Origin: Gillisia hiemivivida | Lineage (GTDB): Bacteria; Bacteroidota; Bacteroidia; Flavobacteriales; Flavobacteriaceae | Reading direction: 5' to 3' | NCBI RefSeq assembly: GCF_007997295.1 | Contig: NZ_VORY01000021.1 | Span: 1-58,711 of the forward strand | Length of the DNA: 58,711 nt | Shown here: in pieces, positions 25,177 to 34,242 of the stretch | Numbering within the stretch: the first letter of the stretch is position 1 | How the letters are laid out: every line of letters begins with the position of its first letter | Notes under the pieces: model-generated | Databases searched by the model: none | What the model was told of the DNA's origin: nothing | The model's input: only the letters and a program-made list of their open reading frames with translations | Made by a program: the position numbers and the translations under genes

Positions 25177-25587
25177 TCATTCCTCCCAAAGAGTGAAAAT
25201 TAAACTTAGAATAGTGCCTGCCACCAGTAAATACACCCCAATATCAAAAAGTATTGGTGTTCCCGGTTTTCCTAAAACGGGGATCGTAATTTCATCATGC
25301 CATAATCCGGTTAAAAATGATTCTCCGGCAAAAAGGGGAATCAATCCACTTAAAACGGCCATGAGCAACCCCCAGGCAATAAGCTTCAAGGGCCTGATTT
25401 TATATTTTTCTTTTGTGCGCTTCACTCCATAATTGAGGGTGTACAATGAAAAAGCTATAGAAAATACCAGGCCGCCCACAAAGCCACCTCCCGGAGCATT
25501 GTGACCCCGAAAAAGCAGGAAAAGTGAAAAAATCACAAACAAGGGAACCAATAATTTTATTCCCATTGATAATATTGTCGAATTCAT
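25177..25587 (-). CDS. mrpB: Mrp antiporter subunit B
   Basis: 136 residues with four transmembrane helices. The sequence [17 protein letters not shown] near residue 26 is the MnhB signature, and [14 protein letters not shown] near the C-terminus is also conserved. It overlaps mrpA by four bases. In this operon MrpB is a separate short protein and MrpA is the short form, so the gene order is A-B-C-D-E-F-G (the group 1, seven-gene arrangement). Confidence 0.94.
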   Translation of the reverse strand: MNSTILSMGIKLLVPLFVIFSLFLLFRGHNAPGGGFVGGLVFSIAFSLYTLNYGVKRTKEKYKIRPLKLIAWGLLMAVLSGLIPLFAGESFLTGLWHDEITIPVLGKPGTPILFDIGVYLLVAGTILSLIFTLWEE

Positions 25588-27887
25588 AGTTCCTCCTTTT
25601 TTCCTGTTTTATTAAATTTCACCAAAGCATATATCCCAATAGCTGCAATGCCCAATACAACCATTTCACCCAATGTATCCAGCGATCTAAAGTCAACCAA
25701 AATAACATTTACAACATTTTTGCCTTTTGCCAATAAGTAACTGTTTTCAGCGAAATAAGCTTTCAAATGTGACTCCAATGGATATTGGGTTACTATCATG
25801 ACGATCCAGGTCATTAAGCCGCCAAAGACAATAGAAATCATAAAGTATCTAAACTTGATAAAGCTTTCAGTAAAAATTAAAAATTTAGGCAACTTCCATA
25901 AAACTAAAACAAAAATCACGACCGTTATGGTCTCGATTAAAATTTGGGTTATAGCCAGATCAGGAGCGCCAAACATGATGAAAATAAATGCCACACCGTA
26001 ACCCACCACGCCAAGTAAAGCGATTGCCAAAAGTCTGGATTTTGCCATAACCGCATAAAAACAGGCAGCAATCATTATAAGACCAATAACGATGTCATAA
26101 ATTCTAAAGTCACTCCACAAAATCGAAATACTGGGAACACTAAAATCTTTTAAAACCCACAATGACAGCAAACTAAACACTGCAATTAGCACAAAAACGT
26201 AAATTCTCAGGTTTCCGTTTTGAATTATTATGGTAACCCGTTTAGAAATTTCCACTACTGTACTTATAGTTCTATCGTAGACGCTTGAGGTTTTAATTTT
26301 ATCAGAAACCTTAATAGAAGCTATAAATTTTGGGTTGAGGTAAATGAATAAAAATGTTAGGTAGCCAATAAAAATAGTCGCCATACTCATTATAAGCTCA
26401 GTATTGATACCGTGCCATAGGCTTAATTGTAGTTCGATATTTTCAGGCATTACTGCCAGGGAAGCTTGATTGAGCAAAGGAGAAATGAATCTGCTGCTTA
26501 TTCCCAAAGTTACAGCAATCACAGCCATTAACAAAGGTCCTGCAACCAGGCTAAACGGGGCTTCTGTGGGTTGTGATTCCAGTTTGTTTCGCTTTCCAAA
26601 GAAAACTTTGTAACTAAGTATACCTGCAGCTGCAGTAATAAGAACCCCTGCAATAAAAAACGCCGAAGTCGTTAAGGGCGAGTTTATCACCATATCTATC
26701 GTTGAGGCATAGATTAACTCTTTGCTTATAAATCCAAATAACGGGGGGATTCCTGCCATGGACAAGCTGGCAATGATCACTGCCGTTCCGGTATAGGGCA
26801 TTTTTTTAAATAATTTTCCAAGCTTCCTGATGTTTCTTGTTCCGGTTTGGTGGTCGATTATTCCGGCAAGTAAAAACAGGGCGCCTTTGTAGAGTGCATG
26901 GGCCAGTATAAAAACCACAGCAGCCTGAATGGCAATTTCTGTCCCAATACCCAAAAGCATCGTAAGCAACCCTAAGGCACTTACGGTGGTGTAGGCCAAA
27001 ATCTTTTTTAAATCAGACTGTATAACAGCCGTGGATGCGCCCATGAGCATTGTTATCCCACCAACCACCAGCAAAGTTGTATTCCAATTGCCGGTTCCAT
27101 TAAATAATGGGCTCATTCTGGCCAGCAAATAGATACCAGCTTTTACCATAGTGGCTGAATGTAAATAGGCGCTTACCGGTGTGGGTGCCGCCATAGCAGC
27201 GGGTAACCAGAAATGAAAAGGAAATTGAGCAGACTTTGTGAAGCAGCCCACAATAATTAGCATCATGGCAACGTGAAGAAAACCGCTATCGGCAATTTGA
27301 TCGCCGCGCATCAGTAATTCTGAAATCGTGTTTGTTTCTCCCCCTATGCCAAGTAAAATTAATCCTGCCAGTAATGCTAAACCGCCACCCGCAGTAATTA
27401 ACAACGCTTTAAGGGCAGCACCTCTTGACTCTTCTTTCTCATGGCTAAAACCAATCAAAAAATAGGAACTAAAACTGGTCAATTCCCAAAAAACAAAGAG
27501 ACTAATGATGTTATCAGACAAGACGAGTCCGAGCATAGAAGCCATAAAAATCATCAAGGCAACAAAAAACCTGTCGGTTTTCTCATAAGCCTTCATATAA
27601 GTTCCTGCATACAGCAATACTATTGCTCCAATACCGGAAATTAAAAAGGCAAACAGCAAACTCAATCCGTCAAGTTTAAAATCCAAACTTACACCTAGAC
27701 CCGGCATCCAGTTATAGGCCTCTTTAACTATACCACCGGCTGCAATTTGATTGTGTTTTGTGGCAAACCAAACAAATGCTGCAGCTGGAAATACAGCAAG
27801 AAACCTACCGGTGTTTGCTTTAAAAAATTTATAAAGCCACGGAAGTAAAACTGCTAGTAAAAATCCAATTAAAATGGTTGTTAGCAT
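25584..27887 (-). CDS. mrpA: Mrp antiporter subunit A (NuoL-like)
   Basis: 767 residues, close to MrpA of Bacillus (about 800). The N-terminal two thirds is NuoL-like: conserved glutamate in F-V-F-W-E-L-T-S-F-S-S-Y, lysines in T-K-S-A-Q-F-P-F-H-F-W-L-P and A-T-M-V-K-A-G-I-Y-L. The C-terminal part contains the MrpA-specific segment (V-G-Y-G-V-A-F-I-F, A-P-D-L-A-I-T-Q-I-L-I-E-T) and ends D-F-R-S-L-D-T-L-G-E-M-V-V-L. It is the first gene of the complete seven-gene operon, which exports Na+ in exchange for protons and supports growth in salty or alkaline conditions. No gene lies upstream for 600 bases, where the promoter must be. Confidence 0.96.
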   Translation of the reverse strand: MLTTILIGFLLAVLLPWLYKFFKANTGRFLAVFPAAAFVWFATKHNQIAAGGIVKEAYNWMPGLGVSLDFKLDGLSLLFAFLISGIGAIVLLYAGTYMKAYEKTDRFFVALMIFMASMLGLVLSDNIISLFVFWELTSFSSYFLIGFSHEKEESRGAALKALLITAGGGLALLAGLILLGIGGETNTISELLMRGDQIADSGFLHVAMMLIIVGCFTKSAQFPFHFWLPAAMAAPTPVSAYLHSATMVKAGIYLLARMSPLFNGTGNWNTTLLVVGGITMLMGASTAVIQSDLKKILAYTTVSALGLLTMLLGIGTEIAIQAAVVFILAHALYKGALFLLAGIIDHQTGTRNIRKLGKLFKKMPYTGTAVIIASLSMAGIPPLFGFISKELIYASTIDMVINSPLTTSAFFIAGVLITAAAGILSYKVFFGKRNKLESQPTEAPFSLVAGPLLMAVIAVTLGISSRFISPLLNQASLAVMPENIELQLSLWHGINTELIMSMATIFIGYLTFLFIYLNPKFIASIKVSDKIKTSSVYDRTISTVVEISKRVTIIIQNGNLRIYVFVLIAVFSLLSLWVLKDFSVPSISILWSDFRIYDIVIGLIMIAACFYAVMAKSRLLAIALLGVVGYGVAFIFIMFGAPDLAITQILIETITVVIFVLVLWKLPKFLIFTESFIKFRYFMISIVFGGLMTWIVMIVTQYPLESHLKAYFAENSYLLAKGKNVVNVILVDFRSLDTLGEMVVLGIAAIGIYALVKFNKTGKKEEL

Positions 27888-28470
27888 ATTTATATTGGTT
27901 GATAAACTACGATTAAACCGGAATGCTGTTAGTATCTACTTTCAATAAATTAAATGAACCTTAAAAATAAAGAATTTATTTAGTTTTTTGAGTCGGATAT
28001 TTAAAAACCCGTCAATGATTTTAAGGGCAAGTGTTTAAAAGCAAAATCTAACTACATTTTTAACCCGGTAGTACTTTTACTTACAAATTAGGGAGTGGTA
28101 TATTTAAAGGATCTTATTGTGAAGGGTGATACGATAAAGGCCATGCCATTCGTTAAACCCTGGTTTGAGGTGAATCCATCAAAATTAGAAAGTTGTTGAT
28201 AAAGAAATGATTTAAATAGGTGCGGTTTTTTTGGTGAAGATACATGCCGAGTAACAAGCTGCTGGGGCCTGAGAGTAATTAATTTCTACCTTTCTTCACT
28301 AAAAACAAGTGCTGAATAAGTTGGTCGATCATTATCAGCTATACCCATAAAAAAAGACCGCCTAAGAATGTATTTTAGACGGCCTCTTTCTGTTCCTCCG
28401 GGTAAGCCAACCATCTCGACCTTCCCGGTTTCACAGCGAGCTTCAGTTTACAATAAAGACAAGCAGACCC
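27888..28470. other. Gene-poor stretch with coding remnants upstream of mrpA
   Basis: No intact gene. A plus-strand frame ending near 28200 reads K-A-M-P-F-V-K-P-W-F-E-V-N-P-S-K and looks like the tail of a lost gene. On the minus strand 28285-28445 stays open (E-A-R-C-E-T-G-K-V-E-M-V-G-L-P-G-G ... Y-S-A-L-V-F-S-E-E-R), but it runs across a terminator-like hairpin. The promoter of the Mrp operon should also be here. I did not find a clean TAnnTTTG on the minus strand. Confidence 0.4.
28347..28390 (-). terminator. Terminator-like hairpin upstream of the Mrp operon
   Basis: On the minus strand AGAGGCCGTCTAA pairs with TTAGGCGGTCT with two mismatches and is followed by seven T. No intact minus-strand gene ends here, so it is probably left over from a lost gene. 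Confidence 0.5.
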
Positions 28471-28474
28471 GGAA

Positions 28475-28506
28475 TTTGTTACAATGCTGGTTTTATGCTA
28501 AATTTG
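28475..28506 (+). promoter_or_regulatory. Promoter of the CoA-binding protein gene
   Basis: TTTG at 28475-28478 and TAAATTTG at 28499-28506 with a 20-base spacer fit the Bacteroidota consensus TTTG/TAnnTTTG. The element ends six bases before the ATG at 28513, so the leader is nearly absent. Confidence 0.75.
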
Positions 28507-28512
28507 TATCTT

Positions 28513-28878
28513 ATGGAAAACAAGAAAACATTGGTTTTAGGGGCTTCCTTAAATACTTCAAGATATTCCAACCTTGCTATAAACAGATTGGTTGCTTATA
28601 AACACCCTGTTGTAGCGGTTGGATTAAGAAAAGGTGAGGTAGCCGGTGTTCCTATTGTTACTGAAAAGGAAAGTTTTGAAGAGGTAGATACCGTAACTTT
28701 ATATCTAAATGCAAAAAGACAGGAGGAATATTATGATTATATAATTTCCCTGCATCCTGAAAGGGTGATTTTTAATCCCGGTACGGAGAACCCTGAATTA
28801 TACAGGTTATTGAGGGAAAATAATATTGACTTTGAGAATGCATGTACCTTAATTATGTTGGGTACGAATCAATATTAG
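28513..28878 (+). CDS. CoA-binding (YccU-like) domain protein
   Basis: 121 residues from ATG 28513. An ATG at 28495 is rejected because it lies upstream of the -7 element. The Rossmann-type fold is shown by K-T-L-V-L-G-A-S-L-N-T-S-R-Y, H-P-V-V-A-V-G-L-R-K-G-E-V-A-G, V-D-T-V-T-L-Y-L-N and R-V-I-F-N-P-G-T-E-N-P-E-L. This matches the small CoA_binding_2 family, which resembles the nucleotide-binding part of succinyl-CoA synthetase. Its physiological role is not known. Its 3' end overlaps the convergent symporter gene by 30 bases. Confidence 0.88.
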   Translation: MENKKTLVLGASLNTSRYSNLAINRLVAYKHPVVAVGLRKGEVAGVPIVTEKESFEEVDTVTLYLNAKRQEEYYDYIISLHPERVIFNPGTENPELYRLLRENNIDFENACTLIMLGTNQY

Positions 28879-30294
28879 ACCTAAGAATGTTAAAGCTCCA
28901 TTTAGAATAAGTACAAAAAAGCCAAATTCAAATCCAAACCAAACTTCACTGTTCATACTTATTAGATAGCAGACTATTGGGGATAAAATCGCGATTACAG
29001 GTACCAATTTATCTTTCACCATCCATTTAGTAAAAAGTCCAAAGCTATAAAGTCCAAGTAACGGGCCGTAAGTGTATCCAGCAAATACAAAGAGTTTGGC
29101 AATTACGCTTTCATCCTTAATAATATACTTAAAACTTACTATTACAAGAATTAGCACTATAGAAACTGCGACATGGATTCGCTTTCTAACAATTTCTTGT
29201 TTAGCGGCTTTATATCTTTTTTCAATATCTAAAATATCGATACTAAAAGAGGTGGTAAGTGCAGTAAGAGCACTATCTGCACTACTGTATGCCGCAGCGA
29301 TTAGTCCCAATACAAAGAAGGTGGCAATTCCAGCCCCCAATCCGCTTTGTGTAGCAATCACTGGAAATAGGTCATCTTTAGAAGCATCTATTCCGTTTAA
29401 TCTGGCATATTCTGTAAGCAGCATGCCCAGTGCTAAAAACACCAAATTCACGAAAGTGAGTACTATGGTAAACCAGAACATGTTCTTTTGTGCATCCTTT
29501 AGATTCCTGCAGGTAAGATTTTTCTGCATCATATCTTGATCTAAACCTGTCATAACGATCGCTATAAAAGCCCCAGAAATAAACTGTTTCCAGAAGTAGT
29601 TGGCACTTTTGAAATCATCGAAAAAGAACATCTTAGAGAAATCACTATCTGCAATATGACCAATTAAATTACTTCCTTGAATCCCTAAACTATCAGAGAC
29701 ATAATAAATACTAACTCCCACAGCAATAAGCATACAAAGGGTTTGTAAAGTATCAGTATAAACAATGGTTTTTATCCCAGATTTAAAAGTATAAAGCCAA
29801 ATTAAGGCAATGGTCATAACAACTGTGGCCCAAAATGGAATCCCTAAAGCATCAAAAAGAATTATTTGTAAAACATTGGCTACCAGAAAAAGCCTAAAAC
29901 TGGCACCTACAACTCGGGACAATAGAAAGAAAGAAGCTCCCGTTTTGTAAGAGTATTTACCAAATCTACTTTCCAGATAAGTATAAATGGAGGTCAGGTT
30001 CATTTTATAATAGAGGGGAAGTAGTACTAATCCAATTACTGCGTATCCTACAATATAACCTAATACCACCTGCATATAGCTAAACTGGCTAGCTTCTACC
30101 CATCCAGGAACTGAGATAAAGGTGACACCACTAAGTGAAGCGCCAATCATTCCAAATGCTACAACATACCAAGGCGATTGCCTGTTGGCCTTGAAAAAAG
30201 CATCATTATTAGAATTTTTACCGGTAAAGTAGGAGATAATTAATAATGCTCCAAAATAAGAAGCTATTAAGAGTAGGATGTAAGCTGGTTGCAT
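28849..30294 (-). CDS. Sodium:solute symporter family transporter
   Basis: 481 residues with about thirteen hydrophobic helices. The SSS (LeuT-fold) pattern is visible: G-A-S-L-S-G-V-T-F-I-S-V-P-G-W near residue 50, then the Y-L-E-S-R-F-G motif, R-V-V-G-A-S-F-R-L, and A-A-A-Y-S-S-A-D-S-A-L-T-A-L near 335 that carries the sodium-site serines. Members take up sugars, amino acids or sialic acid with Na+. I cannot assign the solute here. The last ten codons overlap the convergent CoA-binding gene. Divergent recR lies 104 bases upstream. Confidence 0.92.
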   Translation of the reverse strand: MQPAYILLLIASYFGALLIISYFTGKNSNNDAFFKANRQSPWYVVAFGMIGASLSGVTFISVPGWVEASQFSYMQVVLGYIVGYAVIGLVLLPLYYKMNLTSIYTYLESRFGKYSYKTGASFFLLSRVVGASFRLFLVANVLQIILFDALGIPFWATVVMTIALIWLYTFKSGIKTIVYTDTLQTLCMLIAVGVSIYYVSDSLGIQGSNLIGHIADSDFSKMFFFDDFKSANYFWKQFISGAFIAIVMTGLDQDMMQKNLTCRNLKDAQKNMFWFTIVLTFVNLVFLALGMLLTEYARLNGIDASKDDLFPVIATQSGLGAGIATFFVLGLIAAAYSSADSALTALTTSFSIDILDIEKRYKAAKQEIVRKRIHVAVSIVLILVIVSFKYIIKDESVIAKLFVFAGYTYGPLLGLYSFGLFTKWMVKDKLVPVIAILSPIVCYLISMNSEVWFGFEFGFFVLILNGALTFLGLILIRTQHN

Positions 30295-30386
30295 AGAATT
30301 TCAATTTCGCAGCCAAAATACAAATTAATGTATAGGTTCTTGTTTAGTATGAGCTACTAAAATTTAATAGTATCCTATAAAAAATG

Positions 30387-30394
30387 TAATTTTG
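30387..30394 (+). promoter_or_regulatory. -7 element of recR
   Basis: TAATTTTG matches TAnnTTTG and ends four bases before the recR ATG at 30399, so the recR message is probably almost leaderless. Confidence 0.55.
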
Positions 30395-30398
30395 GACT

Positions 30399-31016
30399 AT
30401 GGATTTTTCTTCTAAATTATTGGAACAAGCCGTGGCAGAAATGTCACAATTACCAGGTATTGGTAAACGAACTGCATTAAGATTAGTGCTTCATTTACTA
30501 AAACAACCAACTTCTCAAACTCAGCAACTTGCCGAAGCCTTATTAGATCTAAAGGCAAACATCAAATTATGCAAGAATTGTCACAATATAAGTGATACCG
30601 AAGTTTGTGAGATCTGCGCTAATCCTAAAAGAATAAAAGAATTGGTATGTGTGGTAGAAGATATTCGGGATGTTATGGCCATAGAAAATACAGGTCAATA
30701 TCGCGGATTATATCATGTGCTTGGAGGTAAGATAAGCCCTATGGATGGGATTGGACCTTCGCAGTTAACCATAAAATCTTTAGTTGATAAGGTAAAAGAA
30801 GGAGAAGTTGAAGAAATTATTTTTGCTCTTAGTAGTACTTTGGAAGGAGATACTACCAACTTTTATATTTTCAGGCAATTGGAAGGTATAAATATAAAGA
30901 CTTCTACCATCGCAAGAGGAATTTCTGTTGGAGACGAATTAGAATATGCAGATGAGGTCACTTTAGGAAGAAGTATTACCAATAGAATTCCTTTTGAGAG
31001 TTCCTTAAAAAGCTAA
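30399..31016 (+). CDS. recR: Recombination protein RecR
   Basis: 205 residues, a typical RecR. The N-terminal helix-hairpin-helix ([13 protein letters not shown]) is followed by a four-cysteine zinc finger (C-K-N-C ... C-E-I-C, residues about 57-72), a Toprim domain (V-C-V-V-E-D-I-R-D and [16 protein letters not shown]) and the C-terminal [14 protein letters not shown]. RecR loads RecA on single-stranded gaps with RecO and RecF. No dnaX or ybaB neighbour is present. The gene stands alone with its own promoter. Confidence 0.98.
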   Translation: MDFSSKLLEQAVAEMSQLPGIGKRTALRLVLHLLKQPTSQTQQLAEALLDLKANIKLCKNCHNISDTEVCEICANPKRIKELVCVVEDIRDVMAIENTGQYRGLYHVLGGKISPMDGIGPSQLTIKSLVDKVKEGEVEEIIFALSSTLEGDTTNFYIFRQLEGINIKTSTIARGISVGDELEYADEVTLGRSITNRIPFESSLKS

Positions 31017-31229
31017 AGGCTACGGACAATTCATTTTAAATTTTCTTTAAATGATTAGATTCCCTTTAATTTAAAGGATCAGAATCGTAATTTTACAAGC
31101 ATCAGAAGAGGTTGTTTTGAGGTTGAATACAGCTTTAGAAATAATTTTATTACATATTTAATACTTATGAAGCGTTAAATTAAGTAATTTCGCAATCAGA
31201 ATTATAAAAAACATCGTTGAGATAATAAT

Positions 31230-32540
31230 ATGGCAAAGTTTGAACTTAAGTTACCCAAAATGGGGGAAAGCGTCGCAGAAGCAACAATTACTAGCTGGTT
31301 AAAAGAAGTTGGAGATACTATTGAAGCTGATGAGGCAGTACTGGAAATAGCAACAGATAAAGTTGATAGTGAAGTTCCAAGTGAGGTAGATGGTGTGCTT
31401 ATTGAAAAACTTTTTGAGCCAGATGATGTAGTGCAAGTTGGCCAAACTATCGCTATTATTGAAATAGAAGGCGAAGATGATTCTAAGGAACAGCCTACGG
31501 AAGCTAAAAAACCAGAAGGAGCACTAGTTGAAGAAGCAGAAGAAATGCTGACTTCAGCCAAGAGTGCTTCAGAAACTTCAGAAACAGATTTCTCTGATTC
31601 TACCAAATTCTATTCTCCATTAGTGAAAAATATCGCTAAAAAAGAGGGAGTAAGCCTTCAGGAGTTGGAAACCTTAGAAGGAACCGGAAAAGATGGCAGA
31701 GTTACCAAAAACGATATTTTAGGACTTCTAGAAAATAGAAGTTCTCAGCCTAAATCTACAGCAAGTACATCTGCTCCTGCTCAATCGGCTCCGGCTGCTA
31801 AAAAGCCTTCTGCCCCTGTTAGTGTAAATGGAGGAGATGAGATCATCGAAATGAGTAGAATGGGTAAAATGATTGCGCATCACATGGTAGAAAGTGTTCA
31901 AACTTCTGCGCATGTTCAATCTTTTATAGAAGTAGATGTAACCAATATTTGGAATTGGAGAAGCAAAAACAAGACAGCTTTCGAAAAAAGAGAAGGAGAG
32001 AAATTAACCTTTACTCCAATCTTTATGGAAGCAGTAGCTAAGACTATCAAAGATTTTCCAATGGTCAATATAGCTTTAGACGGTGATAAAATTATTAAAA
32101 GAAAAAATATAAACCTTGGAATGGCTGCGGCACTTGGTAATGGCGATTTAATTGTACCGGTTATTAAAAATGCCGATACTTTGAATCTTGTAGGAATGGC
32201 GAAAGCTGTGAACGATCTTGCAAATAGAGCCAGAGAGAATAAATTAAAACCAGAGGATATCCAAGGGGGAACCTATACGGTAACTAACGTAGGTACTTTC
32301 GGAAGTATCATGGGAACTCCAATTATCAATCAGCCACAAGTTGCTATTTTAGCTCTTGGAGCCATAAGAAAGGTGCCTGCGGTCATTGAGACTCCGGAAG
32401 GAGATTTTATTGGGATTCGTTATAAGATGTTCTTATCTCACAGTTATGATCATCGTGTAGTGAACGGAGCATTAGGAGGACAGTTTGTGCAACGTGTTGC
32501 ACAATATCTGGAAGCTTTTGACAAGAATAGAGAAGTTTAA
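31230..32540 (+). CDS. Dihydrolipoyllysine acyltransferase (E2) of a 2-oxoacid dehydrogenase
   Basis: 436 residues. The lipoyl domain has lysine K44 in E-I-A-T-D-K-V-D-S-E-V. A proline/alanine/serine linker region surrounds the E1/E3-binding domain (Y-S-P-L-V-K-N-I-A-K-K-E-G ... T-G-K-D-G-R-V-T-K-N-D-I). The C-terminal catalytic domain ends S-Y-D-H-R-V-V-N-G-A-L-G-G. The active-site histidine is H408, but the usual HxxxDG aspartate is N412. The substrate is probably a branched-chain 2-oxoacid or 2-oxoglutarate; sequence does not settle it. No E1 or E3 gene lies nearby, so the subunits come from elsewhere in the genome. Confidence 0.93.
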   Translation: MAKFELKLPKMGESVAEATITSWLKEVGDTIEADEAVLEIATDKVDSEVPSEVDGVLIEKLFEPDDVVQVGQTIAIIEIEGEDDSKEQPTEAKKPEGALVEEAEEMLTSAKSASETSETDFSDSTKFYSPLVKNIAKKEGVSLQELETLEGTGKDGRVTKNDILGLLENRSSQPKSTASTSAPAQSAPAAKKPSAPVSVNGGDEIIEMSRMGKMIAHHMVESVQTSAHVQSFIEVDVTNIWNWRSKNKTAFEKREGEKLTFTPIFMEAVAKTIKDFPMVNIALDGDKIIKRKNINLGMAAALGNGDLIVPVIKNADTLNLVGMAKAVNDLANRARENKLKPEDIQGGTYTVTNVGTFGSIMGTPIINQPQVAILALGAIRKVPAVIETPEGDFIGIRYKMFLSHSYDHRVVNGALGGQFVQRVAQYLEAFDKNREV

Positions 32541-32654
32541 TCCTTCATTGAGAGTTTAATCCCTCATTGAGGGTTTAATTCCCCGAGGCTTGCCTTGGAT
32601 TTTTAAAAGTATTTTCCAATTCATACCTCGTGGGCTTGCCCCGAGGTTCTTGAT
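32540..32654. repeat. Dispersed repeat family A, copy 3
   Basis: This copy has a doubled head: TAATCCTTCATTGAGAGTT is followed at once by TAATCCCTCATTGAGGGTT. The rest, CCCCGAGGCTTGCC, TTTTTAAAAGTATTTTCC, ACCTCGTGGGCTTGCCCCGA and GGTTCTTGATTTT, follows the family order. It begins on the last base of the E2 stop codon. The remaining gap to 32840 holds a terminator and no ORF. Confidence 0.8.
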
Positions 32655-32695
32655 TTTCCCCGTCAAGATTCTTGATTTTCAAAACATATACCCTT

Positions 32696-32742
32696 AAAAA
32701 GCCACAAATGCTTCATTAATTATGTAGTGTAAGTGGCTTTTA
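32696..32742 (+). terminator. Terminator between E2 and exonuclease genes
   Basis: AAAAAGCCAC and GTGGCTTTT pair around a 27-base A/T-rich loop. The long loop lowers confidence. Confidence 0.5.
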
Positions 32743-32840
32743 AGTTTTCTAAAATTAGATAACAAAACTTTTTTACTGAAGACGACTTTGAATTTTTAGA
32801 ACATTCAAAATATAGTATCTTTACAAAAATCAACTATTTT

Positions 32841-33617
32841 ATGGAGTTAAAACTCACAAAACCAATTTGCTTTTTCGACCTTGAAACCACTGGAACTAAT
32901 GTTGCTAAAGATCGAATTGTAGAAATTTCTATTTTAAAAGTATTTCCCAATGGCAATAAAGAAAGTAAAACATGGTTGGTGAACCCTGAAATGAATATTC
33001 CGGCTGAGGTAATTGCTATTCATGGAATTTCTAATGAAAAAGTAGCAAATGAACCCACTTTTAATACGTTGGCACCTAAAATCTATGAAATGATTAAAGG
33101 CTGCGATCTGGGAGGTTATAATTCAAATAGATTTGATATTCCGTTGCTTGCTGAAGAATTATTGCGAGCAGATATAGATTTTGATATGAAAAGTCAGGCA
33201 TCTGTAGATGTGCAAACTATTTTTCATAAAATGGAACAAAGAACACTGTCTGCGGCCTATAAATTCTATTGTGATAAAGATCTGGAAGGAGCACATGGTG
33301 CCGAAGCAGATACGAATGCTACTTACGAGGTTTTGAAATCTCAGCTAGACAAATATGAAGATCTGGAGAACGATATGTCATGGCTATCTAAATACAGTGA
33401 AAGAAGAAAATTTGCAGACTTTGCTGGATTTATAGCATTCGATAAAAAAGGGGAAGAAGTATTTGCATTTGGGAAACACAAAGGAAAACATGTAGAAAAG
33501 GTCCTGGAAGAGGAACCTGGATATTTCGGATGGATCCAAAATGCCGACTTTCCATTATACACTAAGAAAATCCTAACCAGGATAAAATTGAGAAAGCTAA
33601 ATACAAAAGTTAAATAG
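32841..33617 (+). CDS. DEDDh 3'-5' exonuclease with ExoX-like C-terminal domain
   Basis: 258 residues. The DnaQ-like fold shows all five catalytic residues: D13 and E15 (F-F-D-L-E-T-T-G-T), D99 (N-R-F-D-I-P-L), H152 and D157 (G-A-H-G-A-E-A-D). After about residue 175 a short second domain (F-A-F-G-K-H-K-G-K ... Y-F-G-W-I-Q-N-A-D-F-P) matches the C-terminal domain of exodeoxyribonuclease X-like proteins. The protein probably degrades DNA or RNA 3' ends in repair or proofreading. It heads a run of closely spaced plus-strand genes: FAH-like enzyme after 10 bases, then Hpt and cinA. Confidence 0.93.
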   Translation: MELKLTKPICFFDLETTGTNVAKDRIVEISILKVFPNGNKESKTWLVNPEMNIPAEVIAIHGISNEKVANEPTFNTLAPKIYEMIKGCDLGGYNSNRFDIPLLAEELLRADIDFDMKSQASVDVQTIFHKMEQRTLSAAYKFYCDKDLEGAHGAEADTNATYEVLKSQLDKYEDLENDMSWLSKYSERRKFADFAGFIAFDKKGEEVFAFGKHKGKHVEKVLEEEPGYFGWIQNADFPLYTKKILTRIKLRKLNTKVK

Positions 33618-33627
33618 TAGGGCTTCT

Positions 33628-34242
33628 ATGAAAATAATCTGCATCGGGAGAAATTATAGCGCCCACATTTCAGAATTAAAGAATGAAAAACCAACGGAGC
33701 CAGTTATATTCTTAAAACCTGACACTTCAATTCTTTTAAAAAAACAACCTTTTTTTATACCAGATTTTAGCAATGATGTTCATTATGAAGTTGAAGTGCT
33801 GGTGAAAATAAACAGGGTAGGGAAATATATAGAAGAGCAATATGCTCATAAATATTACAACGAGATTGGTTTGGGTATAGATTTTACGGCTAGAGACCTT
33901 CAGCAAAACTTAAAAGATAAAGGTTTGCCCTGGGAAAAGGCGAAAGGTTTTGATGGTGCTGCAGTAATCGGAGAGAAATGGATTGATAAAAAATCTATTT
34001 CCGACCTAAATAATATTAACTTTAGCTTAATTAAAAATAATCAGCCTGTGCAAACAGGGAATACTGGTGATATGTTGTGGAAAATTGATGAGATCATTTC
34101 TTATGTTTCAAAGTATTTCACTTTAAAAATCGGGGATATTATTTTTACAGGAACTCCAGAAGGAGTTGGTAAGGTTGAGGTTAACGATGTCTTAACTGGA
34201 CTAATAGAAGAAAAGCAACTATTTTCAATACAGGTAAAATAA
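33628..34242 (+). CDS. Fumarylacetoacetate hydrolase family protein
   Basis: 204 residues, the short FAH type. The metal-binding glutamates are in H-Y-E-V-E-V-L-V (E54, E56) and the aspartate in G-I-D-F-T-A-R-D (D85). The loop G-L-P-W-E-K-A-K-G-F-D and the C-terminal F-T-G-T-P-E-G-V-G also fit. Relatives include oxaloacetate decarboxylase (FAHD1 type) and 2-hydroxyhepta-2,4-diene-1,7-dioate isomerase, and context does not choose between them. The stop codon directly abuts the ATG of the Hpt gene, so the genes form one operon. Confidence 0.9.
   Translation: MKIICIGRNYSAHISELKNEKPTEPVIFLKPDTSILLKKQPFFIPDFSNDVHYEVEVLVKINRVGKYIEEQYAHKYYNEIGLGIDFTARDLQQNLKDKGLPWEKAKGFDGAAVIGEKWIDKKSISDLNNINFSLIKNNQPVQTGNTGDMLWKIDEIISYVSKYFTLKIGDIIFTGTPEGVGKVEVNDVLTGLIEEKQLFSIQVK

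Noticed and set aside
28262-28277. GGGGCCTGAGAG resembling part of a TPP riboswitch
   Set aside because: The rest of the riboswitch core is missing, and no thiamine gene follows.
28368-28601. 77-residue plus-strand frame over the terminator and the CoA-binding promoter
   Set aside because: It runs through a hairpin and a promoter and out of frame into a real gene.
31202-31606. Serine-rich minus-strand frame over the E2 gene
   Set aside because: It is the antisense of the lipoyl domain and linker and has no independent support.
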